This document shows positions 11,593-22,354 of a stretch of DNA of 64,000 bases, piece by piece (position 1 is the first letter of the stretch; each line of letters opens with the position of its first letter). Source of the stretch: Tetraselmis striata (lineage: Eukaryota; Chlorophyta; Chlorodendrophyceae; Chlorodendrales; Chlorodendraceae); NCBI GenBank assembly GCA_006384855.1, contig VCJN01003490.1:1-64000 (forward strand). Direction: 5' to 3'. The translations under genes were made by a program, and so were the position numbers. The notes below the pieces were generated by a model. The model did not search any database and was not told where the DNA came from. It worked only from the letters and a program-made list of their open reading frames with translations.

Positions 11593-14500
11593 TCACGCGG
11601 GTGATGCGGAGGCCTCCGTCTCCAAGAAACGCGACGGCTTCGGCGGCACGAAACCCTCTCTGGTCGCCGGGGCGGCGGCCCCCGAGCTGCCGGCAGCGCG
11701 CTCTCCGCCGCCCTGCCCCGCGCTGTCCTCAAAGAAGATGCCCAGCCCCGCCATGCGCGAGCGTGTCTGCCAGCCCACCTCCGCCCAGGGCTTGGCCAGC
11801 TTCTCGCGCGCCGCGAGGATGTCCATGTCGCTGGGCGACAAGAGCGCCTTGTACCACAGCACAAAGAGGCGGAATCCCAGCGTGGAGAAGTTGACGGCGA
11901 GGACGGTGAGGTAGAGCGAGGGGCGCGACATGATGGCGGTCGCGACGCCCATCTGCGCGGGGTCCGGCCACTGCATGAACTCCATCACCATCGGGTAGCC
12001 CAGCACAAAGGCGTATGCCAGCAGGTACGAGGCGGCGACGATGATGGCCATCGGCCAGGTCCAGTACTTGTTGATCATCATGATCTCCAGCGTCACGGTG
12101 CCCAGCATCGCCAGGAAGCACGTCTTGCCGAGGCAGTAGAGGCCCGCGACAGAGGCGGCGTCAGTGGGGTTGATGGCCAGGTACGGGATGGCAAACGTGA
12201 GGGCTCCGTCCAGTACGCCGTGCAGGATGCCGCGCCGCCAGAAGCTGAGCGTGCCCAGGAAGGACTGCTTGTTGTACGTCTCCGGGTAGGCCATGTAGCT
12301 GATGTCGCCCACCTGGCGGTCCAGCACCGAAAACACCATGATGGGCAGCGAGGTGAACAGCACGTTGAAGGCCGCCGCCGAGATGTCGTCCACCAGCGTC
12401 TGCCCGCTGAAGCCACAGAAAAACTGCAAAGGCGGAAACGCGGCGCAGCAGGGCGGGGCTCAGCAGACGACTGGGTGTGGCAAACCTTTGGGATGTAAAA
12501 CAAATGACACCAAACGTAGCTGCTCCCCAAACTGGGACGCGGTGATGCCCTCTAAACCACCTACAGCTCCATGTAAAGTTCCTCGCGGGCTCTCCCTCTC
12601 TCTCTCTCTCTTGCTATGGTATTTTGAGATCACAGCGGGAAGGCAAGTTGAAGCAAAGGCAGGCATGAAACGGTGGGATACACTGTCCTGTGCAGGCTGT
12701 ATGTATATCGCAGGAGAAGGATGTGGAGCTGAGCAATAAACAGAATGAACGGTTGGGAAGGCTGGGAGGGGATTGGGGGGGCGGGGGGGGGGGGGGAGAT
12801 TACCTGAAAGCTGAACAGCACCGTCGCAAAGCACATGTTCTTGTAGAACGAGTAGACGATGAGGTTGGACAGCCGGTAGTCGCTCAGCTGGCCGTGAACC
12901 AGCAGCAGGCGCACCAGGAAGCGGAACTGCGAGAAGGCAAAGTCGCTGTTGTTGACGGCCTGCCGACCCTCCTTGCCCATGATGCCCACGCCGACATCCG
13001 CGGCCTGGATCATCGCCACGTCGTTGGCGCCGTCGCCGATGCTCAGCATCTTGGCGGACACCTGCGCGAAGGCAACGCAGCGTCAGCGCACGAGTGCAAC
13101 CATGGGCATGGAGAAGTGAGAAGCTACACGGAGGGTTGCCCGCTGCTTGCGATGAGTGCAATGCGACACGAGCCGTGGTGGGAAGGGTATGCGTGGGACA
13201 GTGGCCGGCGCTCACCTGCTTCTCAAAGCGGCGCTTCCAGGCAACCACGCCCTTGGCGTTCCCCACCGCCAGCTTCATCTCGTGGTCCTTCATCAGCCTG
13301 ACGATGCACGCCTTCTGGCTGGGCGAGGCGCGGCAGACCACCACGCTGCGGCAGTAGGTGCCCAGCTCCGCGAGCAGCGGCTCCAGGTTGGTGCCCAGGA
13401 TATGGCTGAGCGTGTGGCCGTCCACCACGAGCTCGTGCGTCTTGGCGCCGGGCGGCGGCCTGGATGGCGTGCGCTTGATCGCAGCCTTTTCGCCGCCGCT
13501 GATGGCGCGGCTGAGGGTGCGGCTGGTGGACCGCAGGTCCTTGCCGCTGGTGGTGTGAGACACCGCGTGCCTGGGGTTGACCTTCAGCAGCAGCTCGTTC
13601 AGACGGCCCCGGCACGCGAGGTAGCTGTCCGAGTTGCACACCAGCGCGTCGTCCGGCGACTTGAGCAGCTTGCAGGAAGTGGCGATGTTGATGGCTGTCT
13701 CTTGCTTGTCACCGGTGATCATCCACACCTGCGAGTTCCGGCGTGTCGAGATACTGTCAGTGAAGCGCACCACACGCGCAGCCGCGTATCTATCTCCATC
13801 ATTTGCCACATGCCTAGAGACTTGATGCATCACAGAACCAGACAGGGGAAAGGCATGGGTGATTCCGGCAAGCAGGCAGGGGTCGGGGGCGTGCCTTGAT
13901 GCCGCCGTCCAGCAAGGTGGCAATGGCCTCCGGGACGCCCTCCTGAAGCTTGTCTTCAATGGCAGTCACGCCCACAAGCTCAAGCTCCGTCTCCACCTCG
14001 TCCTGCAACAGCGCCATCTGCTCCTCGCGCCCGTCCATTAGGCTGCTGGCGGCCTGAAAGCGGATGTCCCACTCGCGGTACACGCCCATGGGGATGACGC
14101 GCGTGCCGAGGCACAGCGTACGCAGCCCCTGCTGCGCAAACATGCGGAGGTGGCGCTGCGTGGCCTGCATGTACTCCGCCTCCTGCCCCATGCTAAGGCG
14201 CTCCAGGATGGTGGCATCCGCGCCCTTGCAGAACAGGCGGATGGTGCCGTCCGGGCAGCGCGCCACCACGCTCATGCGCTTGCGCTCGCTGGAAAACTCG
14301 ATCACGTTGAGCAGATCAAACTGGAGCGGCACACCCTGCGCCGGCGGCGGGGAGCGCGCCTCGTCAATGCGACGTCCCCCATCAGCATTGCACCCACCAT
14401 GGCAGCACATTGTACCGGACGCGGCGGCGCACCTGAAAGTCAAGGTAGACGCTGTGGACGTCGCGGTGCTTAAATACAAAGCCAAGCTGGCGGGCGGCCT

Positions 14501-17500
14501 CCACCAGCGCAACCTCATCGGGGGAGGGCCCCTGTGAGGCACGGCCAACAGAGTCAGCGAGCTTCCCCCAGGCACAGCCGGATTGGTCACAGCGCCCACC
14601 ATGCAAGGGAGAAGGAGCACCTGATAGATGACTTCGCCGTCCGGCCCCTTCTCCACAAGCAGCGAATGGCACACGCAGATGTTGAGCCAAAAGTCCACCA
14701 GCTGCAGGCCCCTGATGCCGTCCTCGCTGGCGTGTAGGATTTCAGCCTCCAGGCGGTGGATGGCGGCCTGCACCTGGTTGGCGTTGGCCTGGAGGGGGGA
14801 AATGGAGGACATGGGGACGTCAGCGGGGAGGACGACATGCCAGGCAGGTAGTCGGCGATGTTGGGGGGGGGGGGGGGGGGGGGCGCTTACGGCGTCCTGG
14901 GCATCCTTTAGCCACGACTGCTGGGTGTTGTTCTCTGTGGAGTTGGCGAGGCTGTTGCTAAGCGAGTTGATGCTGTCACGGCTGCCGCTCGTCTTGAGCA
15001 CGTGGTGCGAGCTGCCGCCCTTCTTGACCAGCTCCACATACATCTGCTGCCGCTGCAGCCACCGCACGGGCGCCAGCATGTCTTTGTCGAACAGCTCCAT
15101 GCACTGCATGAGCATGGCATGTCAGACCTCTAGATATTTCCAGAGCTGGCAGGTAGGTGGACATGCAGGGAGGCAAACTCAAGGCAAAGCAAGGCCGCCG
15201 CGCCGCAACAGCACCTTTTCCCACGGCTCACTGAGATGCTCCTCTAGCTTGAATGTGGGCTTCCCGTAGATGTGGGTCTTCACCGCGATGGAGCGCAGCC
15301 GCATCTCGTTGGTGGTGAGAGTCCCGGTTTTGTCACTAAACACATACTCGATCTGCAAGCGCAGGGGTGTGTCGGCAAAACATGTACCAGATGTACCAGA
15401 TGTCTGTTGAGTCTAGGCATAAACGATTGCGTGTCTGTGTGGGGGGGGGGGAAGAAAGCCCCACCTTTCCCAGATCTTCCATCAGGTTTGAGTTGCGGCA
15501 GCGCGCGCCCTCCGTGGTCTCCGGGTCCACCATGTACGGGTCCATGTTGATGAACATGAAACCCTGCCAGAACTTCACGATCTCCATCGTCACGAACAGG
15601 CTGATGGGCACCATGTACGAGAGGATGATCCAGTACGTGAGCAGCGACACGATGCCAAACACGACCGAGTTCTCATAGTTGCCCTGGATGTCCTGGTCCG
15701 CGCCAATGTAGTAGCGCTGCACGCCGTCGTTGTCGCGCCAGGTGGTGGCCATCGCGGCGCCAAACACACACAGTGCCGCCTGCACCACCATCAGGATGGC
15801 GATCTGCAAGTTCATGAATGTGTCGTATGCTCCCACCTGCAGGCATTGCCGCAACTCAGTGCATGGTCTTATGCCTCTTGGGCAGTAGCAGCGGAGCATG
15901 GCAAACGGTCAGCATGCCCATATTGTGCCTGGCCAACTGCCGCACCTTGAAGGGGATCTTGGCGGCGTTCTGCTGGATACGGGTTTCGTCACCGGTGTAG
16001 ATGACCATGCCGTACACAGAGCCCGAGTTCTTCAGCATGCAGCCGCGCAGCAGCACCTCGTTCATGGTGACGGGGAAGCTGTTGGAGGAGGTGGGGTCGT
16101 CCTCCGGAGAGTAGGAGAAGCAGCCCTGCAGTCAGGCAGGGCACAACGTTACGTCAGCCATCCAGGAAGCCAGGACATGGACAGTGGGATTTGCAGGAGG
16201 AGTTGGCGTTGCATACTCGGAAGGAGTGCAGGTCGGCGTTTGGCTTCTGGCACTCCAGGACACCCTTGATTCTGAGCAGGCTTGCTGTGTCGCTGGCCTG
16301 GCCAGTGCTCATCTGGACGGGCCTGGGTGGTCAAGGGGGGCAGGCCGGGGGGCGGGGAGGGGGGGGGCTTAAGGTGTGGTGATGGAAAGGCGAGGGAAGA
16401 ACCGGGGGTGAGGGGCATGGGGGAGGAGAGGGAGAGAGAGAGAGGGAGAAAGGGAGGGAGAGGGAGGGAGGCACCTGCGGATCTTCAAGTTGGATTCGCC
16501 GTCCAGGTTGGTGGTCTTGATGAAGCACACGCCATCTGGCAACGCCACGTTGAGGCAGAGTAGATCAGCAGGGATGAGCTCGTTGTCCTCCACCTTCACA
16601 ATGTCGCCCACCTTGACGTCCTCCCATCGCACGTCGCTCAGGTTGCCTGCAGCAAAGACAGCTGTGTCAGTGGGTTGATTGCCAGACTCTCTGGATCCAT
16701 GCCATCCCCCCCCCCCCCCCCCCCCCCCGCGCCAAATGCCTTCCGATGAGTCGGCATGCAGGCCGCACCATCAGGGTTGAGCACGTGCGTGACGGCAGTG
16801 TTGATCTTGCGGTCCTCGCTGTGCCGCTTCACATCCTCCGCGATCGCCTTCACGCCCGACACGCCCAGCACAAACACGAGCGCCGCCGTGGCGCCGGTGC
16901 CGCCCAGCGGGGAGACAACGTCCCACCAGGACAGGGCGGCCTGCACACGGCCGGCGCGTCAAGGGTTCAGGCGCCTGTCCAAGCCTTGACGCCGAACGCC
17001 TGCAGGCGACTTCGCTGCAGCAGCCCTCTGCAACCCCTTGCGTTCCTCACCGGCAGCAACCAAGCAGGTAACAACACGCTGACACTAGCTCGGTAGCGAT
17101 CCAGAAGCCCCCCCTGACACCGAGCGACGGTGTCCTGTTTGCGGGGCTACCGCTGTCCGTATGTGACGAAAGATACTATGATATGAGGTGTGTTTTGAAT
17201 GGCAACATGTGAACTTTCAGCATTTATATAATTTAAACACAAACATCTGCCTCTGGCATTCGCACAATACCCAATCACGAATGCACGGGTGACCCCAGCA
17301 CCCTCATCAATCAACAAGGAGGAAGGTTTCCGGAGGAAGGGGGGGTGACCTGGCAGAGGAAGTAAAAGTAGGCGGCACGTGAGAACATCTCAAAGAGGAA
17401 GAGCGGCACAAAGGTGACCGGGTTGTACTTGGCCGTCTTGACCTTGTTGCCCGCGAAGTGCTTCAGCTCCTCCTGGAACTCTAGGTCGTCCTGTGCGTTG

Positions 17501-19529
17501 AGGAACACCATGCGCTGGTTGTCGCCGCCGGCTGCTTGCGAGGGCGGCCGCCAGGCGTGCTCGTCGCTGCCGCGCCCGCCATCCTGATTGCCACACACGT
17601 TGCAAATGAGGGGGGGGGGGGGGGGGGGGCATGGCCACACTGCGTCAGCCCCCCGCCACGCTTGTGTTGCTGAGAACGTCACTGACAGATGCATATAGCG
17701 ACATGTATACCGGCGCATACCGGAGCCTGACCCGAGAAAGATACCGCATTCATATATCAACAGGAAAGGGCGGAACCCGCCGTTGAGTGCCAGTCCATAT
17801 TCATTGCAGCACCCACAGGGTCTGTGGCTCAGGTCAGGGCGTTTGGTGGTGGTGGCGCCATGAAGATCCCCGTATTGAAGGGACGTCATGGAATAGCCCA
17901 AGCTCGTGTCAATGTATGTCCGTGATTGGCATGCACGGATGCAGCAGCACACGCATGCAGCAGAGGGTGTCCCACATGGTGTTTGGATGTCGTTGGTTTT
18001 GTGGGCGATTTACATACAGCGCGTGTATAGCCATTACACACATGTAAATGTAAGGTGAGACACACCCAATACAAGTTTCCAGCCCCTCCCGCAGGCCCCC
18101 CCCCCCCCCCCAACACCCCTGCAGCTTGCCCCGGGCACCCAGCCACCGGTACAACCCCCATCCGCATTGACCAGGGGGGGATTGGAGGCATGAGGTCAAT
18201 GGGGTGATGAAAACTCTGGGTAGTCAGGATGGTGGTTTGGAGCCCGGAGCGGGGGGGGGGGGGGGGGGGGGGGGGGGGGTACCGCGCCGCGCGCTTCGGT
18301 GGTGAGCACTCGGCGCGAAGCGCGGCCCACGCTGGCCAGTGCCAGCGCGCGCGGGTGCGTGGCCTGCCGCCGCTCCAGGCTGGCCATCATCGCGAAGTAG
18401 TCCTCGTCCTCCTCGTCCAGGTCCTGCATGTCGCCGCTTTCCTCTGGCGCGCTCCCCTTGTTCAGGCGCGCGCTGAACCAGCCGCCGCCTTTCCGCCCAA
18501 AGATCTCTCTGCCACCCACAAAGAGGGGCAAGGCTCAGATGTGGAGGGGCACGCTGGGTGGGAGGGCGCCCCCCCCCCCCCCCCCCCCCCGCTGGCGAAT
18601 AGACACGCAGGTATTCTGGGGAGTTGGAGTATATTGCTGCCCGGAAGTTGAGGGCGGGGGGGGGGACAGGGTGACAGGGTTTCTTAGGTTTTGGGCGTTG
18701 GAGGCGGCCGCATGCTGCCAGGGTGGAGGTGATGGCGTGCTGTGAGCTGGATGGCAGTGACCACATTCATATGTGTGAGGCTGAGACTGATCAAGCGCCC
18801 TTAGGGGAGCGGGCCAGGTGGCGGCGTAGGAAGCGCGCGGCCTGTCCGCTTTGCTCGGCGCGCATGCGCTGCAATAATAACTGCCGGCAAGTAGTTATTA
18901 TTACGACCGGTAGGGTCGATAAGTACGGGTACGTTTGACAGGCGTATTGTACATCGCGATTGCACAACCCACCTTTCGGAGCCGGTACCGCCGTCGGGGT
19001 CGGCCATGGAGTTCCGGCTGCTGCGCCGCACCATATTCGCAATGCCACTGCTGATGCTGCTGCGGCGTATGCTTTCCGTGAGGCCGGCCAACAGATTGTT
19101 GGACGAGCTTCGCCGGGAGCTGCGCCCCGAGCGCCGGCCAGAGCGCGGCGCGTGATGGTGACCGCCAGGGTCAGTTGAAGTACGGGTATTGCCGCCCGTA
19201 TATGCCGCCGCGGTCTTATTTGCGGCAGCAGTAGTAGCGGGCGGGGTGGCGCGAGCAGCGGGTTCGGGCGGGCGTGAGCTGCTGGCGCCCTCCCGCACCG
19301 CCTCCGCACGCGGACTTCCCAGCGCAGATTTGGGAGGCGGGCTGAGTCCTCTGGGCGGTGAGTTCGGTGGCTGAGTGGTGGGGCTGCCGATGGGCAAGTC
19401 CTCCTCCGGCACGCCGCTGTCGCCCAGCGACGGCCCTCCCGCGGCATGCGGATTGCCCTCCGGGCCGCCCGAACTCAGCGGCTCCGCCTCTGCCAGCCGC
19501 GCCTCATCGCCCAAGTGTTCGGGATCCAT
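11593..19529 (-). CDS. P4-type ATPase, phospholipid flippase catalytic subunit
   Basis: Sixteen exons on the minus strand: 19529-18973, 18508-18283, 17583-17350, 16940-16769, 16646-16475, 16317-16217, 16125-15907, 15836-15475, 15352-15215, 15103-14891, 14788-14621, 14531-14433, 14335-13895, 13728-13216, 13061-12804, 12423-11593. All phases join, giving 1567 aa. Family hallmarks in order: [19 protein letters not shown] near 450 (P4 enzymes usually have DGET), the phosphorylation motif SDKTGTLT near 688, [15 protein letters not shown] near 924, TGDK near 1040, GDGANDV near 1216, and a C-terminal membrane domain with several hydrophobic helices. P4-ATPases flip aminophospholipids to the cytosolic leaflet of Golgi, endosome or plasma membrane, usually with a CDC50 partner, which is not in this window. 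The first 260 residues are a long Ser/Arg/Pro-rich extension absent from most relatives. The intron after 13895 uses a GC donor. Confidence 0.93.
12518..12612. repeat. Dispersed repeat copy 1, ending in a CT-rich microsatellite
   Basis: Inside the last flippase intron, a segment containing GCTGCTCCCCAAACTGGGA, ACCTACAGCTCCA and a (TC)n tail matches in the same order 44946-45071. The copies are diverged, so this is an old dispersed repeat of unknown class. Confidence 0.4.
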
Positions 19530-19739
19530 TGGCGCTCGTTGGTCGGAGCGGTGCGTGCTCAGTGAATCCTCGCCCCGCTGGTGCGCGGTGTGGCCGGCAG
19601 CGTGGCACGGTGAAGGCGTGAAGCCGTGGCAGGGCGGGGTGGTGTGTGACGTGCAGGTTCTAGTCGCGCACCGTGCCGTGAAGGGGTAAAATCCCGTGGT
19701 ACACACAGTGCGGGGGAAAAGTATGGAGATAATGATCCG

Positions 19740-19774
19740 CGGTGCCAGTCCTGTCCCGGGGGCGAAAAAAAAAA
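19740..19774 (+). mobile_element. Very short LINE 3' end with A tail
   Basis: GGTGCCAGTCCTGTCCCGGG followed by a run of A matches the extreme 3' end of the LINE family seen at 40820-40855 and, inverted, at 33384-33410. Only about 35 bp are present, so this is an extremely 5'-truncated insertion. Confidence 0.5.
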
Positions 19775-19989
19775 GGCATATACGATTATGGCAGTGGCGG
19801 GGACGAACGAAATGATCGTCGCGAGTCGCTACATCAACGAATAAGGATTGAGGATTACTCGCTACCGAATTTATTATTTACATGAGCTAGCAGCAGAAGG
19901 CGATATAAAGGATTACTCGCTACCAGGTGAGGGTACGAATACATCTCGATACGCGCGCTACCTGTCCCGCCCGTATAAAAGTAGCGACT

Positions 19990-20330
19990 AAATGTAAAAA
20001 AATACAAGGTTCGCCCCACTGCAAGGGTTTCACCGGTGCCAGTCCTGTCCCGGGGACGGAAAAAAGTTCGCCCCGGCGGGACATCGGCCGAAGCCGCCCC
20101 AGCACTTGATGACAAGTTGCGCCAACTGCAGTCGTAGGTCTGGCATGGCCCATAGACCATAGACCATTATTGCTCCATTCGAACCCCAAAGGGCTAATGC
20201 ATCAACCAGGTAAACCCGGCACACGCCTGGCGGATATTGCCGAAATACATCGACTAGCTAGGAATCGAACCCATGACGTCTCGGATAAGAGACGACCGCT
20301 CAACCGAGCGGACGGCAAGGACTTTACCTT
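19990..20330 (-). mobile_element. tRNA-derived SINE, copy 1
   Basis: Read on the minus strand, the head has a tRNA-like A box (TCGGTTGAGCGGTCG) and B box (GGGTTCGATTCC), with an anticodon-arm-like hairpin GTCTC...GAGAC between them. The roughly 200-bp body (TTCGGCAATAT, GGGTTTACCTGG, ATGCATTAGCCC, GACTGCAGTTGGCGC, GGGGCGGCTTCGGCCGATGTCCC) recurs at 32094-32300 on the other strand. This is a Pol III-type SINE, not a functional tRNA gene. Confidence 0.65.
20018..20065 (+). mobile_element. 48-bp truncated LINE tail with 9-bp target site duplication
   Basis: The segment from ACTGCAAGGGTTTC to GGACGGAAAAAA is the last part of the same LINE 3' UTR. It is flanked by identical GTTCGCCCC copies (20009-20017 and 20066-20074), a target site duplication. 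The insertion split the 3' part of the minus-strand SINE. Confidence 0.65.
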
Positions 20331-20384
20331 GTATATCGTCTCATATATGTGATGATGGGGTTGGTCGCCGTATCATCACGTTAC

Positions 20385-20600
20385 CAGTGTTATACCGAAC
20401 ATGGTTGTAATGCCGAACTCAAATCGGCGGAGTTTGGTTCGGACCGAACTGAATTCAGGGAGTTCGGCCGAATACATTTCGGACCGAACTGAACCGCAGT
20501 TCGGACTGAACCGAACAACTGAACTGTCCTAATAACTGCCCGAACCGAACTGAGTTCGGTCCGAACTGCCACCAAACTGCGGTCTCAATATGCCTAGAAT
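20385..20600. repeat. Cluster of palindromic GTTCGG/CCGAAC motifs
   Basis: About a dozen near-copies of half-sites TTCGG and CCGAA, several joined as the palindrome GTTCGGACCGAACT, lie within 215 bp just upstream of the gypsy remnant; stray copies occur at 20965 and 21008. Two functions are possible: transcription-factor dimer sites in a retroelement leader, or a degenerate tandem repeat. Confidence 0.55.
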
Positions 20601-20950
20601 TGGCCGATATGCAATCAATGGGTAACATGCAGTGGATGGCAACGTGTCGCATGCAACCGTTTGGTGTCGTTTGATGTCTCCATTGATGATCTCGTCGCCG
20701 CGTTCATGAGATGTGATGGGCGGCGACACCATATTAGGTTGACAGTGGACATGGCTTAGGTCTCATTCGGTGTTGGAGACAGTGAAAGTGCTATCTGTTG
20801 GACAGCTGGATTATGACGGCCGATGCACCAATTGCTGGTGCACCTTCTCTAGAGAGGTTGTGGGGCGTGCGCGGCAAGTCTGATTCTCACCGCGTAGATC
20901 CACTTCTCTCCATGAACGGACGCTGCGGTAGCTCGATGGGTTAATATCTG

Positions 20951-22343
20951 GTGAGTTACGGAGTAGTTCGGAGATCCCTGGTTCATCGGGCGATTTTCGA
21001 GGCATTTTCGTCCGAACTGAATTTGGGAGGCTCAGTTTGGTTTCAGCCCGAGCTCCCAAACAACCCCGAACTGGAACAACCATCGACCTCGACCGGACCG
21101 GACGGAGGCAAGGAGGGACGTGCCAAGCAAGGGCTCTTCTTGCTTGCTGGCATGCTGTCGGTGTTGTTCACCAACCTCGTCGACGGGTACCACTATGAGC
21201 TGATACATATCGTGGATCGTATGCTCCGGAGCGCGGCTCATCGGCAGCGCATGCTGCAACAGCTCGAGTGGATGCATCAGCGGTGGCTGGCCCGTGCAAC
21301 TTCCTCGCAATGCGTTCGAGAAGTGCTTCTCTCTTAGCGACGAGTTGGAGCATGACGTGGAGCACATCGCAGCACCAGCCATCCTGAGTCACCTGCCGGA
21401 GTTGGACGAGCTACGCGCTGAGCCTCCCTGTGTGGACTTGTCATCGATGGGCACTCATCATGGACTACGTGTTGCGCGTACTGGAGTGATAGTCCCGTTG
21501 GCAGAGGCGATGAGCGAGCTCAACTGCATGTTGGCCAAGGCACGAGGCGTCAAGGAGTACTGGCTGCTCCCGCGCAGTATGGATACGTTATCGAGAACGT
21601 GATACCGGCCGCGCCGAGCCGACGCAGCCCTGAGGTGCAGGAGTTCATCGACTTCATGGCCCGTGTCTTTGGCGAGCCCAACGCGCATCATGCCCACAAA
21701 TGTGGAGACGCCTCTCTTCGCTCTGCCTTGTGGTGGGCCAACACCTTCACACAACACTACTACCAGGCTGTGCAACACGAGTTTGAGCGGCCGCCGCGCG
21801 AGACCTACGCGCAGATTGTGGAGCGTTGCAGCGGTGGGCTGCTTCGCGCTCAAGTGGCAACGCCCACAAGCCCAGACACAATGCTGGGGGGGGCTCAACG
21901 TTGCCGGTCGGCGCATGATTTACGCGCCCAAGTCAATCAGCACGCCCAACACGCACGCAACGCCTCCGACCTGAGCGGGGGCGCCCGGCCCAGGAATGGT
22001 GGAGGTTGTCGGCTTCGACCCGCCACAATACCGTCCGTCATCAGCCGTCATGCGTGAGGCGTGTCTTCTCGACAGAGACCATGCTGGCTTCTACACCCGG
22101 CAGGAGCTAGGCTTGACTGAGGAGGAGATGGTGATTGCCATCGGGAATGTTTGTGCGCCGACATCGGTGTCGGTCATGAATCGGTGTGCTGTCGCCTATG
22201 CGCATGAGCGCAGACATCAACATATGCTGAAAGCTGTTTTTCAGCGACGATTGAGGAGGACGCCCCTGCCGGCGCAGCAGTTGAACATCATTCGGTCGAC
22301 ACGCAAGAGCTGGGCGCCGCACAGCACGAGCTCCGCCTCTTAA
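20951..22343 (+). pseudogene. Ty3/gypsy gag-region remnant
   Basis: Several overlapping open stretches in changing frames (20951-21337, 21294-21602, 21599-22057, 21996-22343) precede the pol frame and read as one damaged reading unit. No zinc knuckle or protease motif (DTG/DSG) was found. Assignment as gag rests on position before pol and on the absence of any other recognisable domain. Confidence 0.4.
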
Positions 22344-22354
22344 CTACTGCCGCC

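Noticed and set aside
12460..13959. 499-aa minus-strand ORF as one exon of the flippase
   Set aside because: Conserved P4 segments require introns at 13894-13729, 13215-13062 and 12803-12424; the read-through parts are non-conserved.
20250..20310. tRNA gene on the minus strand (A and B boxes, hairpin)
   Set aside because: The acceptor stem does not close, and the sequence continues into a repeated body found again at 32.1 kb, so it is a SINE head.
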